From: Nitrosomonadales bacterium
GTDB lineage: Bacteria > Pseudomonadota > Gammaproteobacteria > Burkholderiales > Gallionellaceae
Direction of reading: 5' to 3'
DNA length: 64,000 bases
Assembly (NCBI GenBank): GCA_016195965.1
Contig: JACPYR010000017.1
Location: 1 to 64,000 of the forward strand
The notes under the pieces were generated by a model that worked only from the letters and a program-made list of their open reading frames with translations, had not been told where the DNA came from and ran no database searches. This document shows positions 1 through 9,471 of this stretch, piece by piece. Numbering within the stretch: position 1 is the stretch's first letter; each line of letters begins with the position of its first letter. The position numbers and the translations under genes are program-made.

Positions 1-315
1 ATGCTGCGCTTGCTGCAACTGAATTTGTTTATGCGCCGAGATTTACTTCGGTTGTTACGCGGAGATCCGCCAGAGCGAAATCCTCTCGCAGAGCAGTAAC
101 TATGTTTGATATGAAAATCTGTGGGACAGCAGTGAGTCTGATCCCATCGCTTGGTTGGATATTTTTCCCCCACACTTCGAACCCGTTCATATATATGTAA
201 CAATTGGAAAATATCATAAATACAGCATTCGTTGCTTGTGTGCGATATTTGCAATTATCGTACTAGCATGCCTATGCGGAATGGCCAAAGTGATTATTAA
301 TATAGCGGGGAAAAT

Positions 316-1014
316 ATGATGCGTATTTTGTTGGTTGCTCTATGTGGCATTGTGATGACTGGATGCGCGAATATGGATAACCAAATATCGATGGGTGATT
401 TGCGGCAACCGTCACTGCAGTTTGTGGTTGATAAAACGCAACCAGATAATTATTCGGGGTATATGGCGGCGGAGGGGAATATCTATAGCTGTCGCTTTGG
501 GATTCATTATGAGACCAAGGATGAATTTTCTCCACCCAAGGCACAAATCTTTGCGGCGCTAATTGAAAAAGTGTCACCGACCATAATATCCCATGATGTA
601 ATTTTGGAGCGATTTGACGTGTACTACAACCACCGTCTCAAAGCGCTCCATATTGCAAGTGCTACGTTTGGCGGTGGAATTATTGGAAGCATGGCAGAAT
701 TTTCTGCATCGCAGAACAAAGATGTTTTTACCTTTGATAAGCTACTAATTGATACAAATCCGGAAAAAGAGCGACATCCAGGTGAAAATCATGTTGGCTG
801 TGATGATGCACACGAAGGTGAATATTACCCTTCGGAAATTAGCGGAGGGCACGATGTAGTCGTCACATGGCTGAAATTCACCGTGGACAACCATCCTTAT
901 TACTTCAGGACTTATTATCAGTTCCAGCCGGATAACAAAGAGCAAATTGCAGCCGGGGTCAAAGAAGCGCTTCAAATGTCCATAAAGGGTATTGCCCCAA
1001 GGCTTAAACTTTAA
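316..1014 (+). CDS. Hypothetical lipoprotein
   Basis: ORF of 232 aa starting MMRILLVALCGIVMTGCANM, a signal peptide with lipobox (MTGC). Confidence 0.65.
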   Translation: MMRILLVALCGIVMTGCANMDNQISMGDLRQPSLQFVVDKTQPDNYSGYMAAEGNIYSCRFGIHYETKDEFSPPKAQIFAALIEKVSPTIISHDVILERFDVYYNHRLKALHIASATFGGGIIGSMAEFSASQNKDVFTFDKLLIDTNPEKERHPGENHVGCDDAHEGEYYPSEISGGHDVVVTWLKFTVDNHPYYFRTYYQFQPDNKEQIAAGVKEALQMSIKGIAPRLKL

Positions 1015-1136
1015 GGTGTATGGACTTCACCCTCGCTAAAAACCCACCTGAAAGCGGAACGTCAATTATGTAGTACCCCGATTAATATCTGCGGGCCCTC
1101 CAACATAGATAGCCACCGCATCTGGTATCCGCGTAG

Positions 1137-1481
1137 CTATTTGACCGCCGTGATCTCGCTGATCACGTATTTTCCCTTGCGGACTTCATTCAGCTTGAAT
1201 TCGATTTTTTGCCCGGCCTTCAGTTTTGCCAGCACGGTCTTGTCCTGAACCTCGAAATCCATGGTCATGCCCGGCCAGTCCAGGCTGGCAATCGGCTCGT
1301 GGGTGATGTTGAGTTTGCCGGCTTTGGCATCCACGCTGTTGACCTTGCCCTTCCCGTGATGTGCTTCTGCAACAGGTTTGCCATCCATCGGCATAACCAT
1401 GGGCTTGTCATCTGCTGCGGCAGGAAGCGCAGCCAGCGTGAGAAGCGCCATGGGGATCAAGATGAATTGATTGCGTTTCAC
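1137..1481 (-). CDS. Periplasmic copper-binding CusF-like protein
   Basis: Signal peptide followed by KVNSVDAKAGKLNITHEPIASLDWPGMTMDFEVQDK, the CusF/CopK-type WPxMTM motif. Confidence 0.85.
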   Translation of the reverse strand: MKRNQFILIPMALLTLAALPAAADDKPMVMPMDGKPVAEAHHGKGKVNSVDAKAGKLNITHEPIASLDWPGMTMDFEVQDKTVLAKLKAGQKIEFKLNEVRKGKYVISEITAVK

Positions 1482-1571
1482 AGTGTTTCCTTTATAGAGT
1501 TAATTAATGGATCGAGATGGCGCGATAATACTGAAAACCGTGCGGCATATCAAAGGCATTCGCGCATCAAA

Positions 1572-2234
1572 TCAGCGCAAGCTCATCACCGGCCAGCCAT
1601 GCCGTTCGGCGTGCTGGCGCAAGGTGTTGTCGGGATTCACTGCCACGGGTTTTTTCACCTTGGCGAGCAGCGGCAAATCGTTCAGCGAGTCGCTGTAAAA
1701 GGTCGTGTCGGCAAAGCTGTCCCAGTTCCAGCCGCGTTGCGTCATCCAGCTTTCCAGCCGCGTGATTTTTCCCTCGCGGAAGCACGGCACGTCGGCGACA
1801 CCGCCGGTAAATTCGCCGTCCTTGTGTTCAGGCTCGGTGGCGATCAGATGTTCGACGCCGAATTCGCGCGCGATCGGAGCGGTCACGAAACTATTGGTGG
1901 CGGTGATGATGATGCATATGTCGCCCGCCGCAAGGTGGCGCTTGACCAGGTCGCGCGCCGCCGGGGTGATCATGCTGGTGACTTGCTCGCGCATGAACTG
2001 TTGATGCCATTGATCCAGCGTCTTGCGCGCATGGCGCGACAGCGGCTTCAGTTGAAAATCCAGGAACTCGTGGATATCCAGGGTTCCCGCTTTGTAGTGT
2101 TCGTAGAAGGCGAGGTTCCTGGCCTCGAATAATTCGCGGTCCAGTACGCCGATGCGGATCAAAAATTGCGACCACTCGAAATCGCTGTCGCCGTTGAGCA
2201 GGGTGTTATCCAGATCAAATAAAGCAAGGTTCAC
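1572..2234 (-). CDS. HAD-IB family hydrolase (SerB-like phosphatase)
   Basis: MNLALFDLDNTLLNGDSDFEW motif I DxDxT; FYSDSLNDLPLL motif. Confidence 0.9.
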   Translation of the reverse strand: MNLALFDLDNTLLNGDSDFEWSQFLIRIGVLDRELFEARNLAFYEHYKAGTLDIHEFLDFQLKPLSRHARKTLDQWHQQFMREQVTSMITPAARDLVKRHLAAGDICIIITATNSFVTAPIAREFGVEHLIATEPEHKDGEFTGGVADVPCFREGKITRLESWMTQRGWNWDSFADTTFYSDSLNDLPLLAKVKKPVAVNPDNTLRQHAERHGWPVMSLR

Positions 2235-2235
2235 T

Positions 2236-2916
2236 TCAGTTACCTTTCGACTCTTGTTGTAATACTTCTTTCAGTAACGGCACCGAAGGCGCTCGGTGCA
2301 GGCTCAGCGAGTGCGCATCCAGCGCGTCCAGTGCCGCGAGCAGGCTGGGCAGGTCGCGCCTGCCATGACGCAATAAATACTGCGCGATTTCCGGCGGCAA
2401 GACAAATCCTTTTGCTTGCGCATGCTGTGACAGTGCGAGCATTTTTTCTTCGTCGCTCAGGCCATGCACCAGGTATACCAGCCCCCATCCCAGGCGGGTG
2501 CGCAGGTCGTCACGTATCTTGAGATGCAGCGCGGATTCCTTGCCGCTGACCAGCAACATGCCGCCGCTGTCGCGCATCTGGTTGTAGAGATTGAACAGAT
2601 CGATTTGAGCGGTTTCGTCGAGCTGTTCGGCGTCATCCACTGCCACTACTTTTGCAAGCTGTGGTACGCCAGCCTGCGCATACTGCGCGCTATGCCCTGC
2701 CGCCAGTGCAGCTCGCACGCAGGCTTGCAACAAATGACTCTTGCCGCTGCCGGGTTCACCCCACAGGTAGAAGCAGCGTTCGCCGCTGTTGCCGGCATCA
2801 TCGTTGCCGGACAGGGCATGGCGCAGCGCCGACAGCAATTCAAGATTGCCCCCGACGACGAAGCCGTCCAGCGTAGGCGAACTGATGGGGGCGATATCGA
2901 GCAGCAGTTGACTCAA
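2236..2916 (-). CDS. hda: DnaA regulatory inactivator Hda
   Basis: LSQLLLDIAPISSPTLDGFVVGGN, Walker A WGEPGSGKSHLL. The listed ORF runs upstream to 3315, but homology begins at the TTG at 2916, next to the perM-like stop. Confidence 0.85.
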   Translation of the reverse strand: MSQLLLDIAPISSPTLDGFVVGGNLELLSALRHALSGNDDAGNSGERCFYLWGEPGSGKSHLLQACVRAALAAGHSAQYAQAGVPQLAKVVAVDDAEQLDETAQIDLFNLYNQMRDSGGMLLVSGKESALHLKIRDDLRTRLGWGLVYLVHGLSDEEKMLALSQHAQAKGFVLPPEIAQYLLRHGRRDLPSLLAALDALDAHSLSLHRAPSVPLLKEVLQQESKGN

Positions 2917-2924
2917 GGCATCCT

Positions 2925-3989
2925 CTAGGAATTCGTATTGCGATACATCTCGCTGGTGAGGTACCAGGACTTGCCGTGGCGCAGGCCGACCAGCAGAATC
3001 GCAGACAGCGGCAACGCCAGCAGCAGCCCGAAGAAGCCGAACACCTGGCCAAAGGCGAGCAATGCAAAAATCACCGCCAGCGGATGCAACCCGACGCGAT
3101 CGCCGACCAGATACGGCGTGACGACCATGCCTTCGATCAGTTGCCCCGCGCCGAACACCGCCCACACCAGCACGACGCTGCTGAATGCGGTGAACTGCAT
3201 TGCCGCCGCCAGCGTGGCCAAAATCAAACCCGTGATCATGCCCAGATAAGGCACGAATACCAGCATGCCGGCGACAATCCCGATGGGCAGTGCAAATTCC
3301 AGCCCCACCAACCACAGCACCAGAACATAATATGCGCTCATCAGCAGCATCACGGAAATCTGCCCGCGCAGAAATTCTGCCAGGACGCGGTCCACGTCGG
3401 CGGTGATTTCCTTTACCTTGATCTGGGAATGGCGCGGAATCAGATCATCCACGCTTTGCAGCAATTTATTCCAGTCGCGCAGCAGATAGAACATCGCGAC
3501 CGGGATTAACAGCAATTGAGTGAGCATACCGATGAATGCACCGCCGCTGCTCTTGAGCCAGGGCAGCAATTTTGCCGCAGCACCGCCGGTACTCTGCCAA
3601 TCGTTGAGCAACATTCCCTTCACGGCCTGGCTATCCCATTGCAACTCTGCGCCGAACCACTGTTGCAACTGTGGCAGCAGGTGAAATCTTGCCGCTTCGA
3701 CCCAGTCCGGCAGACGCGACATGAATCGACTGATTTCCTTTTCCAGCAGCGGCAGCATGATCAACAACAGCGAGCCGAGCAACAAAAATATTCCACCCAT
3801 CACCAGCACTACCGCCAGCGTGCGCGGTACATTCCATGCATTCAGCCGATGCACCAGCGGATTGCAGATATAGGCGAGTATGCCTGCGGCGACAAACGGC
3901 GTCAGTATCGGGCTGAGCAAATACACCAAGCCAGCGGCTATCACGGCGAAAGACAGCCATTGCAAGGCAGCGAAGCGGGATAGGGTCAT
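2925..3989 (-). CDS. AI-2E family transporter (PerM-like)
   Basis: Multi-TM protein with typical AI-2E/PerM C-terminal GLxLALPLSAILLVGLRH. Confidence 0.9.
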   Translation of the reverse strand: MTLSRFAALQWLSFAVIAAGLVYLLSPILTPFVAAGILAYICNPLVHRLNAWNVPRTLAVVLVMGGIFLLLGSLLLIMLPLLEKEISRFMSRLPDWVEAARFHLLPQLQQWFGAELQWDSQAVKGMLLNDWQSTGGAAAKLLPWLKSSGGAFIGMLTQLLLIPVAMFYLLRDWNKLLQSVDDLIPRHSQIKVKEITADVDRVLAEFLRGQISVMLLMSAYYVLVLWLVGLEFALPIGIVAGMLVFVPYLGMITGLILATLAAAMQFTAFSSVVLVWAVFGAGQLIEGMVVTPYLVGDRVGLHPLAVIFALLAFGQVFGFFGLLLALPLSAILLVGLRHGKSWYLTSEMYRNTNS

Positions 3990-4049
3990 TTAAGGTAAAA
4001 TTCGCGGAATTCGTGTGGCACTTTATCCTGTAGAAAGCGAAAACTCAAC

Positions 4050-5105
4050 TTGAACAACACAACCAACCCTACATCCCCCGCCGGCCTGACATACCGCGAC
4101 GCCGGGGTGGACATCGATGCGGGCGACCGCCTGGTCGAAAACATCAAGCCTTTTGCCAAGCGCACCATGCGCCCGGAAGTTCTCTCTGGTATCGGCGGTT
4201 TCGGCGGTCTGGTGGAAATTTCCAAGAAATACAAAGAGCCGGTGCTGGTGTCCGGCACCGACGGAGTCGGCACTAAACTCAAGCTTGCATTTGAATTGAA
4301 TCGCCACGACACGGTGGGCATTGATTTGGTCGGCATGAGCGTCAACGACATACTGGTGCAGGGCGCTGAGCCATTGTTCTTCCTCGATTATTTCGCCTGC
4401 GGCAAGCTGGATGTAGATGCCGCCACCGAGGTTATCAAGGGCATCGCCTTTGGTTGCGAGCAGGCCGGTTGTGCCCTGATCGGCGGCGAAACGGCTGAAA
4501 TGCCCGGCATGTATCCGGCGGGAGAATACGACCTCGCCGGCTTTGCGGTGGGCGTGGTGGAAAAGGCCAACATCATCAGCGGTGCGCATATCAAGGCGGG
4601 TGACGTGGTGATCGGCTTGGCTTCGAACGGCGCGCATTCCAACGGCTATTCGCTGGTGCGCAAGATCATCGGCGCCAACAAGGTCGATCTCGGCCAGAAG
4701 CTGGATGGCAAGACGCTGTCCGACCTGATCATGGCGCCTACGCGCATTTACGTGAAGCCGCTGCTAGCGCTGATGCAGAAGCTCACCGTCAAGGGCATGG
4801 CGCACATCACCGGCGGCGGGCTGCTGGAAAACGTGCCGCGTGTATTGCCGGAAAACCTGGTCGCGCAACTGGATGGCAAGGCATGGCACACGCCCGCCTT
4901 GTTCGACTGGCTGCGCGAGATGGGTAACGTCGCGCCGCATGAAATGTACCGCACCTTCAACTGCGGCATCGGCATGGTGGTGGTCGTGGACAGGAACGAT
5001 GCGGATGCCGCGCTGGCACACCTCAACGCCGCAGGCGAAACCGCAACCTTGATCGGCACCATACGTGCACGCCAGGGCAGCGAGGCGCAGACCCAAGTTT
5101 TATAA
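4050..5105 (+). CDS. purM: Phosphoribosylformylglycinamidine cyclo-ligase
   Basis: [50 protein letters not shown]. Confidence 0.97.
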   Translation: MNNTTNPTSPAGLTYRDAGVDIDAGDRLVENIKPFAKRTMRPEVLSGIGGFGGLVEISKKYKEPVLVSGTDGVGTKLKLAFELNRHDTVGIDLVGMSVNDILVQGAEPLFFLDYFACGKLDVDAATEVIKGIAFGCEQAGCALIGGETAEMPGMYPAGEYDLAGFAVGVVEKANIISGAHIKAGDVVIGLASNGAHSNGYSLVRKIIGANKVDLGQKLDGKTLSDLIMAPTRIYVKPLLALMQKLTVKGMAHITGGGLLENVPRVLPENLVAQLDGKAWHTPALFDWLREMGNVAPHEMYRTFNCGIGMVVVVDRNDADAALAHLNAAGETATLIGTIRARQGSEAQTQVL

Positions 5106-5114
5106 AACCAAGCT

Positions 5115-5234
5115 ATCCGCAGATTTCACAGATTTACACAGATTAAAAATCTTTACACCCTGTTTACTGCTATGCAAATAGGTTTATGGAATTACTTCCG
5201 GTTTAATCTGCGTCAATCTGCGTAATCTGCGGAC
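5115..5234. repeat. Dispersed long inverted repeat (CCGCAGATT family), copy 1
   Basis: TCCGCAGATTTCACAGATTTACACAGATTAAA ... TTTAATCTGCGTCAATCTGCGTAATCTGCGGA. Confidence 0.85.
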
Positions 5235-5257
5235 AACGGATTTTCTTTGGATACACC

Positions 5258-5896
5258 TTGAAAAATATCGTCATCCTGATCTCCGGGCGCGGCAGCAACA
5301 TGCAGGCGCTGCTGGAAGCGCGGTTACCCTGCAACATCGCGGCGGTCATCAGCAACCGCGCGGATGCCGAGGGGCTGAATATTGCGCAGGCGCACGGTAT
5401 TCACACTGCCGTCATCGCGCACCGCGACTATGCTGATCGCGGCAGCTTCGACGCGGCGCTGGCCAAGACGATAGACCGCTACAACCCTGATATCGTCGTG
5501 CTGGCTGGTTTCATGCGCATCCTGACGCCCGGTTTTGTCGAACATTATCGCGGCAGACTGATCAATATCCATCCTTCGTTGCTTCCGGCTTATAGCGGAC
5601 TGGACACGCATGCGCGCGCGTTGCACGACGGGGTGAAGATACACGGCTGCACGGTGCATTTTGTCACCGCCGATCTCGATCATGGCCCCATCATCATCCA
5701 GGCCGCCGTGCCGGTTGCGCGCGACGATACCGAGCAGACGCTGGCGGCGCGGGTGTTGCGCGAAGAACATCGCATATATCCGCAGGCTGTGCGCTGGCTG
5801 TGTACCGACCAGATTGAGCTGGGCGGGCAAGGGAGGGTGATACTCAAGTGCCGCAAACAAATCGGCACGGCGCTGATCTCGCCCGGCCTGGAATAA
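5258..5896 (+). CDS. purN: Phosphoribosylglycinamide formyltransferase
   Basis: ISGRGSNMQALLEA, LINIHPSLLPAYSGLDTHARAL, GCTVHFVTADLDHGPII. Confidence 0.97.
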   Translation: MKNIVILISGRGSNMQALLEARLPCNIAAVISNRADAEGLNIAQAHGIHTAVIAHRDYADRGSFDAALAKTIDRYNPDIVVLAGFMRILTPGFVEHYRGRLINIHPSLLPAYSGLDTHARALHDGVKIHGCTVHFVTADLDHGPIIIQAAVPVARDDTEQTLAARVLREEHRIYPQAVRWLCTDQIELGGQGRVILKCRKQIGTALISPGLE

Positions 5897-5898
5897 TC

Positions 5899-6603
5899 AT
5901 GAAGTCGACATTGCGGGCGCTCGCATGGCTGATGCTGTTTATTTCAGGACATGTTCTGGCCGATCCGCCGACACGAATCTTGGCCAATTACGACGTATAC
6001 AAGGGGCCGCTGCGCATCGGCCAGATCGAAGAGAGCTATGCGCGCGACCAGGATCGCTACACCCTGACCAGCGCCACCAGTGCGGTCGGCTTGCTGGCGA
6101 TATTCAATCCGGGGCGAATTTTGATCAGCAGCAGCGGTCTGGTGGGGAGTCGTGGTCTGCGGCCATTGCGTTTCAGCGATCAACGCGAACGCCACGAAAG
6201 CAGGAATCGCAGCGCGGAGTTCGATTGGAATGCCGGGCGGCTTACGATGATTCAGCAGGAGCAGCGCACGACGGTCGCATTACCCGAGGGCACGCAGGAT
6301 CGATTGAGCTCAATGTACCAATTCATGTTCCTGTCGCCGCAACCGGGCGCTACGCTGGATTTTGCGATGACCAATGGCGGTAATCTGGATGATTACCACT
6401 ATACTGTTACGCGCGGCGAACCGCTTAAAACGCCTGCCGGCGAATTCAGTACGCTGTACCTGGACAGCCATGCAAAAAAAGGCGAAACCCGCACCGAGTT
6501 ATGGTTGGCTACGCAGCAATATAATCTGCCCTGCAAAATGATAGTCACCGACCCAGACGGCGACCAATTGACGCAGATATTGCGCAGCATCGAAACCCAA
6601 TAA
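5899..6603 (+). CDS. DUF3108 domain-containing protein
   Basis: Signal peptide then ANYDVYKGPLRIGQIEESY...; start set at the ATG 5899 immediately after purN. Confidence 0.75.
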   Translation: MKSTLRALAWLMLFISGHVLADPPTRILANYDVYKGPLRIGQIEESYARDQDRYTLTSATSAVGLLAIFNPGRILISSSGLVGSRGLRPLRFSDQRERHESRNRSAEFDWNAGRLTMIQQEQRTTVALPEGTQDRLSSMYQFMFLSPQPGATLDFAMTNGGNLDDYHYTVTRGEPLKTPAGEFSTLYLDSHAKKGETRTELWLATQQYNLPCKMIVTDPDGDQLTQILRSIETQ

Positions 6604-6633
6604 ACCAACCTTGCCCATCATCGAATACTAGCC

Positions 6634-7914
6634 ATGCTCATCACCGAATACCGTTTAGATCTCGTCATCCTGGCCTTGCGCACGATATTGCCGCTGGCCC
6701 ATCCCGCCGATACCACGCTGCGCTATTTTTTCAAGGAAGAACGCCTCGGTTCCAACGAGCGCGAACTGGTCGCGGAGACCGTGTTCGGCGTGTTGCGCCA
6801 CCGCATGCTGCTGGAGCATGCCTGCACGACACAAGGGAACGAAGCCGTTGCAGCCAAAACCGCCACGCCGCGACGGATGGCGCTAGCCTATCTGCTCAGG
6901 TTTGGCGGCTATAACCTGCGCGAACTAGAGCCGGTGTTGAAGCGCGACGAGAAGGAATGGCTCGCCACCGTGAAGGGTGTGAAGCTCGATGAGCTGCCGT
7001 TGCCGGTGCAGGCCGAGCTGCCCGAATGGCTGGTGGAAAAGATGCGCGCCTCTTATTCAGACGCCGACATCCTGACGATAGGAAAATCCATGCAGCAGGG
7101 CGCGCCGCTGGATATCCGCGTCAACACCCTGCTCGCCAAGCGCGAGGAGGTGCTGCAGCAATTGCACGACAAGAAAATCGAGGCGGAGGCCACGCCTTAT
7201 TCGCCCGTCGGCATCCGTCTCAGGGACAAGATCCCGCTGAACAAGGATGCGCTGTTTACCGAGGGCAAAGTCGAAGTGCAGGACGAGGGCAGCCAGTTGC
7301 TCGGCTTCCTGCTTGCTCCCAGGCGCAACGACATGGTGGTGGATTTCTGCGCCGGGGCGGGCGGCAAGACGCTGATGTTGGCAGCAGCAATGAATTCGCA
7401 GGGGCGCTTGTATGCGCTGGACGTGTCGGAAAAACGCTTGGCCAATCTCAAGCCTCGCCTGAAGCGCTCCGGCGCGAGTAACATTCAGCCCATGTTGATC
7501 GCGCACGAGAACGACCTCAAGGTCAAACGTCTGGCAGGCAAGATAGACCGCGTGCTGGTGGATGCGCCGTGCAGCGGCCTGGGCACGTTGCGCCGCAATC
7601 CCGATCTGAAATTCCGCCAGTCGCCCGGCAGTCTGGAAGAACTCACGCAGAAACAGGGCGCGATACTCGCCTCTGCCAGCCGCCTGTTGAAAAAAGGCGG
7701 GCGATTAGTGTACGCGACCTGCAGCATCCTGCCGGAAGAAAACCAGCACATCGTGCAAGCCTTTCTCGCAGCGCACCCCGACTTCGTGCTGAAACCTGCG
7801 GGTGAAGTGCTGCAACAGCAGAAAATCGGGCTGGAGGCGGGCGATTATCTGGAGTTGCGCCCGCATCTGCATAACACCGATGGGTTTTTCGCTGCGGTGC
7901 TGGAGCGGATTTAA
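6634..7914 (+). CDS. RsmB/NOP family class I SAM-dependent RNA methyltransferase
   Basis: VQDEGSQLLGFLLAPRRNDMVVDFCAGAGGKTL, VDAPCSGLGTLRRNPD, ATCSILPEEN. Confidence 0.93.
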   Translation: MLITEYRLDLVILALRTILPLAHPADTTLRYFFKEERLGSNERELVAETVFGVLRHRMLLEHACTTQGNEAVAAKTATPRRMALAYLLRFGGYNLRELEPVLKRDEKEWLATVKGVKLDELPLPVQAELPEWLVEKMRASYSDADILTIGKSMQQGAPLDIRVNTLLAKREEVLQQLHDKKIEAEATPYSPVGIRLRDKIPLNKDALFTEGKVEVQDEGSQLLGFLLAPRRNDMVVDFCAGAGGKTLMLAAAMNSQGRLYALDVSEKRLANLKPRLKRSGASNIQPMLIAHENDLKVKRLAGKIDRVLVDAPCSGLGTLRRNPDLKFRQSPGSLEELTQKQGAILASASRLLKKGGRLVYATCSILPEENQHIVQAFLAAHPDFVLKPAGEVLQQQKIGLEAGDYLELRPHLHNTDGFFAAVLERI

Positions 7915-8002
7915 TGGGCTGGTGCGCCGCTAATTTCTGTAGAATGGAGGGGCTGTTGCTGCGGTATCGGATAGCACACGGAAGCCCCTTTTAGGAGAAG
8001 TC

Positions 8003-9166
8003 ATGTTTTCAAATTTACCCTGGTGGGCTTATGTGCTCATCGCACTGTCCCTCACTCATATCACCATCGCGTCGGTGACCATTTTTCTGCACCGCCATCA
8101 GGCGCATCTCGCTTTGGATTTGCACCCGGCCGCCAGCCACTTTTTCCGCTTCTGGCTGTGGCTGACCACCGGCACCGTGACCAAGGAGTGGACCTCGATC
8201 CACCGCAAACACCACGCCAAATGCGAGACTGCGGAAGACCCGCACAGCCCGCAAGTCCTGGGCATCAAAAAGGTGCTGCTGGAAGGCGCTGAGCTTTATC
8301 GCAAGGAAGCCAGGAATCTCGAAACGCTGGAAAAGTATGGGCGGGGCACGCCGGACGATTGGCTGGAGCGCAAGCTGTATTCCAGGCACAGCGGCAAGGG
8401 CATCGCGTTGATGCTGCTGATTGATGTGCTGTTGTTCGGGCCGATCGGCATCACCGTGTGGGCGGTGCAGATGATGTGGATACCGGTGATGGCTGCGGGC
8501 ATTATCAATGGCGCCGGGCATTACTGGGGCTACCGCAACTTCCAGCCCGGCGATGCTTCCACCAATCTCGTGCCGTGGGGCATACTGATCGGCGGCGAAG
8601 AGTTGCACAACAATCACCACGCTTATATGAATTCCGCCAAGCTTTCCAATAAGTGGTATGAATTCGACATCGGCTGGCTATACATCCGCAGCATGGCTAC
8701 GCTGGGGTTAGCAAAAGTTAAAAGGGTCGCGCCCAAGGTGCGTCTGAACACCGCCAAGACGGTCTGCGATATTGACACGCTGCATGCGGTGATGGCCAAC
8801 CGTTACGAAGTGATGGCGAAGTATGCGCAGTCGTTGAAATCGACTTATCGCGAGGAAATCTCTCAGCTCAAGCAGCGCATACCGGACCTGGGTAAAGTCG
8901 ATCTGAAGCGCATCAAGCACTGGCTGCATGTCGATGAGACCGCGCTGAGCGAGCAGGAAAAGCTAAAGCTGGGTTTGGTGATCAGCACCAGCCCGAAGTT
9001 GAATACCGCCTACACCTTGCGCCAGGAGCTCATCGCGATCTGGCAGCGTTCCACGGCGACCAAGGAGCAGATGGTCAAAGACCTGGAAGACTGGTGTCGC
9101 CGCGCCGAAACATGCGGCATCGAAGCGCTGCAACAGTTCTCCAGGCGTCTGCGCTATTACGCCTGA
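8003..9166 (+). CDS. Acyl-CoA/fatty acid desaturase
   Basis: HRHQAH, HRKHHAK and HNNHH histidine boxes. Confidence 0.93.
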   Translation: MFSNLPWWAYVLIALSLTHITIASVTIFLHRHQAHLALDLHPAASHFFRFWLWLTTGTVTKEWTSIHRKHHAKCETAEDPHSPQVLGIKKVLLEGAELYRKEARNLETLEKYGRGTPDDWLERKLYSRHSGKGIALMLLIDVLLFGPIGITVWAVQMMWIPVMAAGIINGAGHYWGYRNFQPGDASTNLVPWGILIGGEELHNNHHAYMNSAKLSNKWYEFDIGWLYIRSMATLGLAKVKRVAPKVRLNTAKTVCDIDTLHAVMANRYEVMAKYAQSLKSTYREEISQLKQRIPDLGKVDLKRIKHWLHVDETALSEQEKLKLGLVISTSPKLNTAYTLRQELIAIWQRSTATKEQMVKDLEDWCRRAETCGIEALQQFSRRLRYYA

Positions 9167-9208
9167 CGTTGTGGACTGCATTGAGAGCCGCGCCGACTAA
9201 TAAACCGG

Positions 9209-9291
9209 CTCTTAACAATTTTCAGGATGACGTATCACCGGGCCGCTTCCTTCTTTTTAAAAGGGGGATGCGGCCCGAGAATTGTTAAGAG
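9209..9291. repeat. Nested inverted repeat / long hairpin
   Basis: CTCTTAACAATT (9209-9220) pairs with AATTGTTAAGAG (9280-9291); inner CGGGCCGC (9239-9246) pairs with GCGGCCCG (9270-9277). Confidence 0.8.
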
Positions 9292-9471
9292 GCAAAATCT
9301 ATTGCCTTGGAAAACTGCGGTTGGCAGATATCAACTCTGCGACACGCCCGCTGCGCGGGGAGAACGGTCTGCTCGCCCATTGGCAGAGTGCAAAAAGCCG
9401 TTCGTGCTGTATCGGAGCATGGAAGGCTTTTTCAATTTCAACTGCCGTTTCTAAAATTATTGGATCAGTCT

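Noticed and set aside
1209-2132. 307-aa plus-strand ORF
   Set aside because: Antisense to the CusF-like and HAD genes; composition typical of shadow ORFs.
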